From Chlorophyllum brunneum (Eukaryota > Basidiomycota > Agaricomycetes > Agaricales > Agaricaceae): a DNA stretch of 64,000 nt. The position numbers and the translations under genes were made by a program. The notes under the pieces were generated by a model, which made no database searches, was not told the DNA's origin, and saw only the letters and a program-made list of their open reading frames with translations. The number at the start of each line of letters is the position of its first letter. The stretch's first letter is position 1. Below are positions 32,621 to 43,216 of this stretch, one piece after another. Where the stretch lies: assembly GCA_963576785.1 (NCBI GenBank), contig OY756140.1, positions 1 through 64,000 on the forward strand, read 5' to 3'.

Positions 32621-34253
32621 ATGCCATTCTTCCAAGGTGCTACCGATTTCGAAATCAATGGAGGAAGTTTCTACGAAGTGAAAGGAAACCAGCATAATAG
32701 TAACTACGACCAATCCTTGAAGGTTAGCGGGGAGGGAAATGCAGTATCACTCTCCCCTGACTACTCGAGGCGGGACAATCGCACTTTGAGTACGTTCTAT
32801 TCCCTAATCATTTGTTCGTGAATTAATCAAGAACAAGATATGAACTATAGTAATACAGATATGCAGACGTTTGCACCTGGTAGCGGACAGCACTATGCAG
32901 GTGAGCACTTTTTCGATGATAACCTTATACGAAGTGCGGTATAGTGAAATTGCACCAGGAGGAGCGCACCCCCAACAGTGGGCACCTCCGCCGATCAGTT
33001 ACGAGCAGTACCAAATGTACCTCTTTTCCCAAGCATACGCCAATTTACAACTACGTGACAATAGTACCGATACCCGGCAACAGAGGTTGAGCAACTCGGA
33101 CCTCCCACAGATCGCGAATCATCCTCATGATAATTCGGGTGATCTGAATACAATTTTAGGAAATCTTAGTCCTCGACAGCAGCAAAACCTTCCAAATAAT
33201 CCCCAATATTCTTCTCAACTTCCTCAACCCCCACTTCAATACCCCTACCCCCCACCCCCGGGTTGGGTCCCTCCTTCGAACCCTCAGCTATACCCGCATC
33301 CTCCACCTCAGGCCCCTGGTCGATCTCAAGGTCCAGGACTTTTTTCTCCTTTTGATGGATTCAATGCACCCTCGGGTGTTCTCTCTGGACAGGATCCTGC
33401 TCTTCCTGCTCTAATGAACCTACAGGAGCGCTTCTTACAACGCGCTCAATCTCAGAACGGACAGTCCTCACCTCGACCATCACCGGAGCCCCAATCGCCA
33501 TCCAAGGCAGGTGGCCCCTCGACTTTCAATCAGAGTCAAGCACCAGCCACTCAAAGAGTTCCGTCACAAAGTGCACCACATCCCCCCCATCCCGTGCAGC
33601 CGCCCACAGCTTCAGTACCTAATCCACAAACAAGGCCGCTACCTGCAGATCGTCCTCACACCGGTTCAAATGAAGAAGAGGACCTGGGGCAAAACGAGCC
33701 AACATATGAAGGAAACGTTGAGGTACACCCATCGTTTCCGGCTACAACCCCCTTAGCACCCGTCGGACCGACAGCTGTGCCAACCCCGAATACTATTCCT
33801 CCCTCAATGAACCAGTCGCCACCCCCCGCCCCACCACAAGTGCAGAGTTATGGATCCAATATCGCTACATCCCCATTCCTCCACGAAAACACTTCTCCAT
33901 CCGGGGCTCCGATCCCAATGGCTACTAGTCCAGCGTCAGCGCAAGCACCGCCAGCTTCGGCTCCGCCGGCTAGGATGCCAAGCCCTCCTCAATCCCCAAC
34001 GTCTCCCCCAGTTGAGATGCCAGGCCCTCCTCAATCCTCCGTGTCTCTTCCGACCAATATCCCGAATCCTCAATCCTCGACACCCGCTCCACAATTTTCT
34101 CAATTCCCAGGCTTGCAGCGACTGAATCAGGCTTCCTCTAGCCAAGGTCCTACCCCGAATGTGCCAGTGCCTGTGGCACCCTCGTCATCCAAGAAAAAAC
34201 GTCCCTTCTTGGCGAGGATTGGTTTTGGGAAAAAACCTGGGCGAAATCAATGA
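32621..34253 (+). CDS. Pro/Gln-rich protein with MPFFQGATDFEINGGSFY start
   Basis: Exons 32621-32789, 32859-32900 and 32959-34253 join in phase to 501 residues. The N-terminus MPFFQGATDFEINGGSFYEV is a module shared with the membrane protein at 50926-52717. The remaining 430 residues are almost entirely disordered: long Pro/Ser/Gln tracts (PPLQYPYPPPPGWVPP), repeated PxPPQS units, and a basic C-terminus (SSSKKKRPFLARIGFGKK). No catalytic motif. In mushrooms many uncharacterised proteins start with this FQGAxxFxINGG pattern; its role is unknown. Confidence 0.7.
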
Positions 34254-35578
34254 TTTGGTTTACTGTGCTTTATTGTGCTATATTATGCTTTGATTTAGCT
34301 CCAGTGGTGTAGTAAATGTTGGTGCTCAGGATCAGTGCTTTGTAGTGCCTTTGACTGCTATCGAATACCCCGTAGCATTGTATTATACACACCTGGTCCA
34401 ATGCGCCTCATCCACGTCAAGGGTTTATCACGCAAGCCGTTTCCGGCCCGAAAGATGGTCGACCCCATTAGTCAGCAAAGAAGAACTCACCAAGCAATTT
34501 ATCTCCGCTGTTTTTGTGGTGAGATTGATGTTCGCAAAGTCCTGGCGCTGCTAGAAGCTTCACAATTTTGGTTGTGCCGACGCAATGCCGCCTTGTAGTA
34601 GGAATTGACCTCTCCACTCTCCATGAGGTATGATCAGGTAAGCTTTTAAACCTGCTCTAACGCTCATAGCCCGTTTCTCGACAATGTGCGAAACCTTTAC
34701 GAATTCAACTTCACCCGATAACAACTCGAGAATGCGCATTCTGTGCCTGAACTTTATAGAATTCCACCCTTTCGGGGGGGACTCCTATCAACAAATGTCG
34801 AACCGGCAATGAGAGGTGCTGAGACGAGACAGAACATCTGACAGCAAAAGTTTGGCTATGGCCGTCAGAAGCCGTTAGAAGGAAAGGGGACGATAACCAC
34901 TACTTCATGACAGATGACCTTGCTGAATGCTTGATCTTCGCATGCTCCTGCTTCCAATAATAGTCACATCTCTCCAGCATCCTCCTCAACCGACCACGCC
35001 CTCAATTGTAACGCCCCGAGCCCATCATAAAACCCCTGACGGATAACTTGTACGGGTCATCTGTACAGTTAGAATTGGAAACCCACGCGAAATCCGTGGG
35101 TATACATGATTTTTCAGCATGCCTGCATTCATCCTGTAATGTAGCTCGAGGATATCTTGAAGCGATCAAGCACATCGGAATGAGAGCTGTCGGGGGTTCG
35201 TATTCTACACCTGCGGATTTTTATACATATTCTCGAAGTGTTGTGCGAGTGAGCCATGGGCAATACAGACCGAATGTCGAGAAATGGACCCAACAGTGGC
35301 GGCTTACTAATCGGTGCGTCGGTGACTTTTGATAACCGGCAGGCTGTGATGATCATCGGTCCTACAAACGTTGAAAAGTGCGGGGATTGCTAGTATAAAC
35401 TGAAGAATAGCTGTGTAATAAAGCTCAGATACAGATTCCCGATGTACTATTTAAATATGGCCGAGGCCGCCACTTCAGCACCGCCGCATGTTCTTATGTC
35501 GTATCAGCTGGCCTCGTGGTATCGATACGTTTTCCACATTCTGATTTATCTCCCTCTCTCTCTGTTCTCAGCTCACCC
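34254..35578. other. Intergenic, nothing recognised
   Basis: Short frames only (34335-34598, 35048-35332), none with a domain or splice support. The last 100 bases carry ACTATTTAAATATG (35445-35458), a possible TATA region for the BTB gene. Confidence 0.45.
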
Positions 35579-36695
35579 ATGACGTCCGACTTGTCCCACA
35601 CATCGCCGAATGGCAGTCTCGACCTTTCTTCGCCAGATAGCAGCCTTACTTTATCACCACCGCGTACGACTGACTGGAAGGTAATGGCCACCCAACATCC
35701 AGACTTCTGGTTTCGTGACGGGTCAATCGTGCTGTGCGTTGACAAGACATTGTTCCGGGTACATCAAACGATACTAGGAAAGCATTCAGAAGTGTTCGAA
35801 GACCTTTTTACCTTGCCGCAACCAACAGCAGAGGAAGAGGAGGTAGTAGAAGGATGCAGGGTGGTTCTATTGCATGATACCAAGGATGACTTCGTCGATC
35901 TACTAAGTGCTATCTATGACCCGTCGTGCGTATTGCCTTCCTGTTCAGAACGTATTAAATTCATGATGAAATCCCAGTTACTTCGATGATTTGCCTCCAG
36001 ATGCAGATGTTAGTCAGGTGCTCACCTTCATCAGTGGAATTCTTCGCCTTAGCACGAAATACCTCATACGTTCGCTTCGACAACGATGCCTCGCTCTTCT
36101 TTCCTCAAAATTTCCGACAACATTCGCCGATTACATTGCCAAGTCAAATAGGGATCCGCCCGAAAAATACGATTCCGACTCGGTTATGCGAGCGGCGGTC
36201 CTTGCCCAAGAAAACAATGTACCGGAAGTCCTCCCCTACGTCTACTATTGTATAGCCAGAATGAGCGCCCGGAGGCTCTTACAGCAGCGTCCACACGACG
36301 TCTCATGGAAGGATAAGACAATTTGTCTTATAGGAAGGGAGAGACTGCGGTGGGCAGAGATGAGTCTGTCATATTCATTTCTCCTCGTCTTCCAGCGCTC
36401 GCCGACGTGCGACTCATATCTGTGTGCTGATGCTCGAGGGCCTCACGCGGAGTGGCATGTGGTTGATGCTGCGAAATCACCGAATCCTCTTCGCAAGTAC
36501 ACGACGTGGAGTCGGCTGAACGTGTGTAGTGCGTGTGTGACGTATTGTCAAACGATGCATCAGAAGGGTCGTGAAGATGTTTGGGAGCGCCTGCCGGAGA
36601 TGTTCGAACTGGGAACGTGGGATCAGTTGCGGAAGCAGCAGTGCATGTCAGAAGGAAGTCCGAAAGTCAGATCTCAGCCGAGTCGTTTCCTTTAA
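35579..36695 (+). CDS. BTB/POZ domain protein, first of tandem pair
   Basis: Exons 35579-35925 and 35978-36695 give 354 residues. The BTB fold is visible as DFWFRDGSIVLCVDKTLFRVHQTILGKHSEVFEDLF followed by VVLLHDTKDDFVDLLSAIYDPS, and after the intron SGILRLSTKYLIRSLRQRCL. A family-specific C-terminal part follows, with SWKDKTICLIGRERL, several Cys (CSACVTYC) and a closing FELGTWDQL. Such BTB genes are strongly expanded in agaricomycetes; some may be Cul3 adaptors, but no BACK or Kelch domain is seen. A second copy follows 112 bases downstream. Confidence 0.85.
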
Positions 36696-36807
36696 ATACG
36701 AAAAAGATCAATCAGTAGATGCCCTTATGCCTGATTTGTATTCGTCCTTGATAGCCTTGGACCGTGGAAAAGCCCCAATGCAGTTTCGTTGACTTTTTAT
36801 CACCACC

Positions 36808-37810
36808 ATGCCCGAGCTCAATGATCTCGAGTCGCAGCCACCATCGGAGAGCACAAACTCGTTCTCGAGACATCCGAGGTTCTACTTTGAAGATGGTTCA
36901 ATTATCTTGGAGGTTGAACAAACGCACTTCCGAGTTCACCAGTCTGTGTTAAGCCGGCAGTCGGAACTATTCCAGTCGATGTTTTCCCTCAACCAACCGG
37001 AGGATGCGGCACGAGTAGACGGGTGTCTATTCGTCCAATTGACAGGAGATTCTGTTCAAGATATGGGAGAATTCCTGGGTACTTTGTACGATCCATTGTG
37101 CGTCGTATTTGACCTACATTTGATGAATAATTCAAGGACAACGATCTAGCTATTTCGACAAACTTGAGAACGACAACGACGTTGATTCTCTTGTGAAATT
37201 CATATCCGGTATCCTTCGCATAAGCGCGAAATATGAAATGACGACAATCAAAAAGAAGTGTGTTGAAGTTCTTCTCGAGAAATTCCCAACAACTTTGGCT
37301 GGATGCGAGAACATCATGAAATCCGAGTACCGTTACAAAACACATGCCCTAGTGGATGCGATTAATCTCGCTCATACAGCCCATGTCCTCGAAATCCTCC
37401 CTTGGGCATACTATATCTCGACACACGTTTCCGTCAAGGACTTGCTAAACGAACCAAAGCTTTCGTGGAAGGATAAGGCACTCTGCCTTGCTGGGAAGGA
37501 AAGACTCTGGGAAGCACAGAAGAGTTTAACCCACGCATTTCTGTTTGACTTCGAATTGCGGTCGGAGCAGTGTAATATGGGCTGTAGTCCACGGCCACCA
37601 GTCGTGGTTTGGAGGGATGGCGAACGCCTGCGAGCCAACCCGCATCCTCTGGAAGCGTATAACAAGTGGTCGGAGCTCAAGATTTGTCCAAGTTGTCAGC
37701 GTGATTTTGAGAAGCGACATAGAGAGGGACGGGAGACGCTTTGGGAAGAGCTACCAGCGGTCTTTGAGCTGGGGACATGGGATGATTTACAGTGTGAGTT
37801 GGAACCATGA
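36808..37810 (+). CDS. BTB/POZ domain protein, second of tandem pair
   Basis: Exons 36808-37097 and 37150-37810 give 316 residues. The layout matches the first copy: RFYFEDGSIILEVEQTHFRVHQSVLSRQSELFQSMF, VQLTGDSVQDMGEFLGTLYDP, the intron in the same place and phase, SGILRISAKYEMTTIKKKC, SWKDKALCLAGKERL, CPSCQRDF and a closing FELGTWDDLQ. Sequences have diverged widely outside these blocks, so the duplication is not recent. Same strand, head to tail with the upstream copy. Confidence 0.85.
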
Positions 37811-38383
37811 TACTATGAGGAGCGACTGTAAGAGTAAGTTTGCAGAAACAACGGCTTTGTGTCTTTTGCTCATGTTGTTTAAACAGATTCGTTATCGTGG
37901 TGAAGATGTTGTTGCCTGATTCCATTATCATAGGTTCGGACAAACACACAGTGATTCGGGTATTTTAATGAGAAATCTAGGTCATGGTGTACTGCGGATT
38001 GTTTGTCATGACGAGGAGTTGCTAGCATATTGCAACAAGTACGAGACAGGAACCACGGAAACTTGGTTTTAGTGTTATCTGACATGACCCAAGTGGGTTG
38101 CTCTGTCACCTACTAGTAGGGTTACGTATATGGCGTAGATTGTGGAGGGTGTCTTGTATATTATATGGAAAATCTGAGCTCCAAAAGAATCAATTTTTCC
38201 TGTGTAGGTTTGCACCATCCCATGTCGGGTTCTTGAGGTGTGATGGCTATAGTATCACGAAAGGTGAGCAAAATGTAAGCCCTAGAAATGCGAGGATGAT
38301 ATTGTAATCACGTGTCTGGATTATGTGATACTGTATCATCATTGCGGTGCCGTCGTTCGCTACTGCTCTCACCTTCCGCCAAA
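37811..38383. other. Intergenic, nothing recognised
   Basis: Spacer between the second BTB gene and the Dsk2 gene, both on the plus strand. No ORF or repeat is supported. Confidence 0.5.
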
Positions 38384-39764
38384 ATGTCCGAAAGCGAAAT
38401 CCAAATCAACGTAAAAGGTATGCCGCCGCTGTAGAACCTGTTCTCATACTTATCGAAAACTAGGTCCTAATGAGCTCAAGCTCCAGATTTCAATAGCAAC
38501 AGACAAGACTGTCATTGACCTAAAGCACGCCATTGCAGCCAAATCCGACGTCGAAGCAGAACGTCAACGTCTAATCTACTCCGGTACGTTATTATCACCT
38601 GTATGTGAATGAAAACTCATTCATAACAGGTCGTGTGCTCAAGGCAAGCTTCGCTACCCTCTTGGAGCCGCCACACTCATAGTTTTGTGTAGGATGACGA
38701 TCAGCTGTCTGTATACAAGGTTCAATCCGGCCATACAGTTCACATGGTCAAGGGTCAGGCTCGACAGCAGTCTTCTACGTCGTCGTCATCTTCCAGCGCT
38801 CCGCAAATACCCACTATGCAAACGGGACAGAATATCCACGATCCTCTCACCCAGCTCAACAGCCACCTTGGTTTTGGTGCCATGGCTGGCGTCAACCCCT
38901 TTACCGATCTCGGAATTAATCCCAATGATCCAAACATGGTACGTTATTTGTTCATCTGAGAGAATCGCTTCATTAATACTTGGTCAGATGACATCCCTGT
39001 TCAGCGATCCCCGAGTACTAGAACAAATGGCCGCCGCAATGTCAAACCCAGCAGTCGTTGACCAACTTATTGCCATGAACCCTCAACTCGGTGCGATGGC
39101 GCCTCAGGTTAGGCAGGTATTCCAGAGCGAAGAGTTTCGTCGGATAATGTACGTCCTATCCACACATACGCTCCCAATATTCACTTGTCGTCTATAGGTC
39201 CAATCCGGAGCAACTACAGGGCTTTATGCGCATGGCTTCTCTCATGCGCCAAGCACAAGGTCAAGGCGGGGGAACACTTGGTGACCCTTTTGCTACTCCA
39301 ACAGGTTTCCCTGCTCCCGGTGTACCCGGCCAGACTCAGACTCCCTCGTCCCCATCAAGGACGAGTGCCACTTCCCAAACAACTCCACCCAACACCACAA
39401 ATCCCTCCACCTCTCCTCGTACAGGAGCTACAAACCCAAATCCCAACCCCCTCAATCCATTTGGCCTCGATCCCGCGTTGATGCAACAAATGTTGTTCGG
39501 TGGCGGCTCAATGGGCGGTTTGGGCTCACCACCTCCTGCACCTGCAGATACTCGACCACCCGAGGAACGGTTCCAAATTCAACTTCAGGTACATATATCT
39601 TTTGCATTCTTCCGTTTCGACACAACCGTTAAACTCACATTCCATTTTAGCAATTGCAGGATATGGGATTCACTAATGCCTCCCAGAACATTCGGGCTTT
39701 ACTGGCGACAGGAGGAAATGTACATTCGGCTATCGAGTATATTTTGAGTGGTGGTGGATTGTAA
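38384..39764 (+). CDS. DSK2: Ubiquilin/Dsk2 ubiquitin-shuttle protein
   Basis: Seven exons (38384-38417, 38464-38583, 38630-38643, 38693-38938, 38988-39148, 39198-39588, 39651-39764) encode 359 residues. An N-terminal ubiquitin-like domain (EIQINVKGPNELKLQISIAT..TVIDLKHAIAAKS, RLIYSGRVLKDDDQLSVYKV) is followed by a STI1-type region (DPRVLEQMAAAMSNPAVVDQL, NPQLGAMAPQVRQVFQSEEF, MSNPEQLQGFMRMASLMRQ). Then come a Pro/Thr linker and a C-terminal UBA domain (QLQDMGFTNASQNIRALLATGGNVHSAIEYIL). It carries ubiquitylated clients to the proteasome. Intron 3 (38644-38692) has GC-AG ends with the strong consensus AAG|GCAAGC. A 14-base exon precedes it. Confidence 0.95.
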
Positions 39765-41328
39765 AACGTGTCCGAATATGTATTCTTTCGTCTCGCTCCC
39801 TCTGATCGGTGACTTCTTTGCATACTGTCCTATCACGTAAGGCATAGCATTTGTCTGTCAGCTCGACCTCGATTCTTAGGGTCGGAACATAAGTAACGTT
39901 ATCATCGTGTGTCATTCGAAACACCATTAATCAATGTCGGCCCAACCGCCGGAAGGAGATACCAAGGCAGTTCTTCATGAACGCGCTAGGCTAGCGCATA
40001 CATAATGTCCCCTCCTTATTATTCACAAGGGGACCGTTCTATCAGTGCATTGTAGTTGCAGATCGTAACAACCACGATTGAACAGGCTGGTAACACTTGA
40101 GCAGTTGAATCTGACCTGGAACGAGATTGCCGCCCAGGGGTCGCACAATTTTGAAAGAGTGTATGATGTCAAAGGCTCTACGTTAGGCTAGAGTCCCTCA
40201 TCGCCCACGCTTGTCGTCGTCGTCACTCTTCCCTCTTTCGGCTTCCGCAGCGGCGATATTCCAAAAGTAAACCAATGCTCACACATGCCTGAAATACCTT
40301 GCACATGCGCGAACAAGAGTGCCGTAGAAATAAACAGCACACACACGATCCCGAGCGGACCGAGAGAATGCAGTGGGACGGGAGCAGGAGACGAGCGATA
40401 CCTATCATGCCATCGGAAATGGAATGGAGCCCCTCTCCAGTAGGACAAGAGTACATTCTGAAGGAGAACATCGGGGTCGGGTGACGGGGACAATGCAGAC
40501 GAAGGCAAAGAAGGAGGGCGAGGGCGCGTAAGATTGGACCAACCGGCCGCTCGTGAAGGTCAGAAGCACTGAAGAGACTAGTCTGGGGGACATGAAGTAA
40601 TACCGAGCAGTGATAGGGAAATTGGGATGTGGGAGGAAAATAAAACCAGTATGATAACCCCCACCCAGCATTCTACTATGCTCAAGGTACTTAACTACGG
40701 TCGTGTACTATGGCGGAGGAAGCTTCCGTCGGGCCATAGTCAACAGGCTAAGATTCCAAGGCCCTGTGGCTGCTATATCGCCAATGATGAGACCCACAAT
40801 CGGCCCTGTCAAAGAAACTCGACAAAGTGTTTGTACGGAGAGAATTGAAAGCCAGTACGAAATTCGTATGCTTTGTATATTTGCTTGTAAACCGATTACT
40901 CGCGATCCCCACAGCTTGAGGAACACCGTGCAACAGTTAAAAGCACCGGAGATGGTATTCAGGGGTTTAAAACCTACGTTTTCTGAGGACGTCTTATCCC
41001 GCACACTCCAAGAATGGTGTCAGTGCTCTGGGAGATATGTGGGATCGAATGTGACGGAGCTCGTGCGATGAAGACAGACAAGTGCTAATCAATAAGGAGA
41101 GGCTGAAAGTACATAGCTAGTAATGGGTAATGGTGTGAAATATACATGTTGGCTCATCCCAGAACGTACCGTAGACAGGGAAACTGAAGTGCAGTAACCC
41201 ATTGAGCAATGTTTTGTTTAAAACTTTTCTGTGAGAAAAAAACAGCCAACGAACGGAATCTGGAAGCAACAAATAAAAACACAAGGCTACATCTACATCT
41301 GTCTATTCCATCACAAAATGAACCAGTG
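39765..41328. other. Intergenic, possible small membrane-protein frame
   Basis: A minus-strand frame (40508-40188) contains one clear hydrophobic helix (GPLGIVCVLFISTALLFAHV) followed by GISGMCEHWFTFGI and a basic tail. It could be the last exon of a small membrane protein, but I cannot place a start or upstream exons. Nothing else is supported. Confidence 0.35.
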
Positions 41329-42494
41329 CTAAAAGCGGAGGGCCATTCTTCGTACCGATGCCTTTATTGTGGCAAGGATCTGTTGAGGAAAAGGTCGCTT
41401 TCGCTCAGCTACCCCCGCATCAACCACCGCGGTGCTCTCTGGGTCAACTCCGGCTCTGGGGAGAGTTGAGGGGCCCAAAGGAGTGCTTGGTGCGGTAGTA
41501 AGGTTGGCACTCGCCTCAGCCATCGTGGGTGTAGAGGCCTTGGGCCTAGGCAAGCTGGGAATCGGGGGTTCGGTGGCTATGTTTAGTAGTAGACGGGGGT
41601 CTGAGATGGAGTAGCTCGCTGGTGCAGTTGTGCTTTGGGGATGCACACCTCCTAGTTCAGTGGGCAAATGCCGCTTTTAATCCGTGGAAATAAACATTTA
41701 CCTGGCAACCCACTGGTAGTATTGTGTGATCCGAAGGTCATCACATTGCGGTTCCCTTGCAAAACAAAAGAATTCTGCAACTTGCTGCGGTCACTAATGC
41801 TTGGGAGGTGTGCCCTATTGTCGTTCCCAGTAGTCACAAATGAACTGGTTCCAGAAATGTGAGGATGCGTGCCTCCTGATTCAATGAGCAGATGTCGCTT
41901 TTTATCTTTATTGGTGGAGAGAGTCACACACTGGGAATGGTGCTGGTATCATTCTGAAATCCCAGTCATCATATTACGGTTCCCTTGAGCAACAAAGGTA
42001 CCCTCGAACTTGCTGTCATTACTGAACTCTTGGAGGTGCACTACGTTGTCATTCCCAGTAGCCCGGAACAAAGAGTTGACAACGGTGCCTGCGTTTTGTA
42101 CCGTATTCTGATATTCTGTTGTAGTACCGGTCACCGGAACAACGGTTAATTGTCCAGTGAGGGGAACTGCATCCTGGGTAATCCAGTTCGGCAGATGGGT
42201 GGGTATGGTTACCGTTGAACTTCCTGTATGCATGTATCCAGTCGCATTTTTGTCTGGCAAGACGACAACAGTTGTTTCGAGGGAAGGTCCTGCAGGGGTG
42301 TTTTCCATTTGTGAATATGTCTTGAAGGAACCTTCCTCAAGGTGTTTGGATAAGTGACAGAAGGACGCGAGTACCACCGCAGATATAGTGATTGAATATG
42401 AATATAATGAGTATATTTGCACGGATGAGAACAGCTTTAGCCCCACTGTTAGTTTCTTTCGTTTGTACTTGATTGCTAGTTGAGTGATTTCTCC

Positions 42495-43056
42495 TGTTGA
42501 AGTTTCGGACATATTCTAGAAATAGACTATGAAGTCATTATGATAATAATAGACTGATCCGTTACTTTCCAGTAACTTCATTCCGTAGTAACTTCCTATG
42601 AGTTGCTCTGTATACGATGAGAGTCATAAGATTATTCTACATAGTACCAATGACTAGATACTACGTTCCACAGTACTCCGCAGGCACTACGCCGTAGTTA
42701 AAGGGAGTCATAAGGAATAATCCATGTAATGCTAGTATTTTATGTAGTATGACTCGTCTATGTTACAATATGTATATAAACCCCATGTAGCAGACCTAAG
42801 TTCTGCATCTTGTTCAATCGAACAACTTCTTCATCATTGCCTATCTCTTTGAGTACAACACCTCAATCGATTTAATCGACTTCAACCTCTACTTAACTGA
42901 CGTTAACCGCTTCATCAATAATATCTGTCTATCCGAACTACCTTACTACAGGTATCAGATAGAAGCTTATTATCTTGGTGAGTAGACCCTACGTTCTCTC
43001 CCACTGCGTTTACTGCTGCCCCCAGCAAACAACTCGTTACGGTCGTTTCCTCAACA
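42495..43056 (+). repeat. Left LTR, 562 bp
   Basis: It starts TGTTGAAGTTTCGG and ends GTTTCCTCAACA. It lacks the 10-bp TACTTGATAG present in the right LTR. A promoter-like TATATAAA lies at 42773-42780. Confidence 0.97.
42773..42780 (+). promoter_or_regulatory. LTR TATA box
   Basis: TATATAAA within the left LTR, 276 bases before the LTR end; the same sequence is in the right LTR. The likely core promoter of the element. Confidence 0.6.
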
Positions 43057-43074
43057 GGTTATGGGCCCCGGTAG
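43057..43074 (+). other. Primer-binding site, half initiator-tRNA type
   Basis: GGTTATGGGCCCCGG directly follows the left LTR. It is nearly complementary to the anticodon stem-loop of eukaryotic initiator methionine tRNA (CUGGGCCCAUAACC). Copia of Drosophila is known to prime from a cleaved 5' half of that tRNA rather than from the 3' CCA end. The match here implies the same strategy. Confidence 0.7.
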
Positions 43075-43216
43075 CCTTACCGATGGTTAAACCATTATCA
43101 TCCCCTCTAAACCGAGATAGGATGATAGGGCTTTGCCTGACAGAGTTATCCTTATATTTGATCATTGCTGATACGAGAATTTTCTTCTAGAAAGAAATAC
43201 ACTCGACGAAGATATT

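Noticed and set aside
42361..42512. MSETSTGEITQ start as the true N-terminus of the GNDN-repeat gene
   Set aside because: The first codons come from the copia LTR; the original start lies on the other side of the insertion at 49858.
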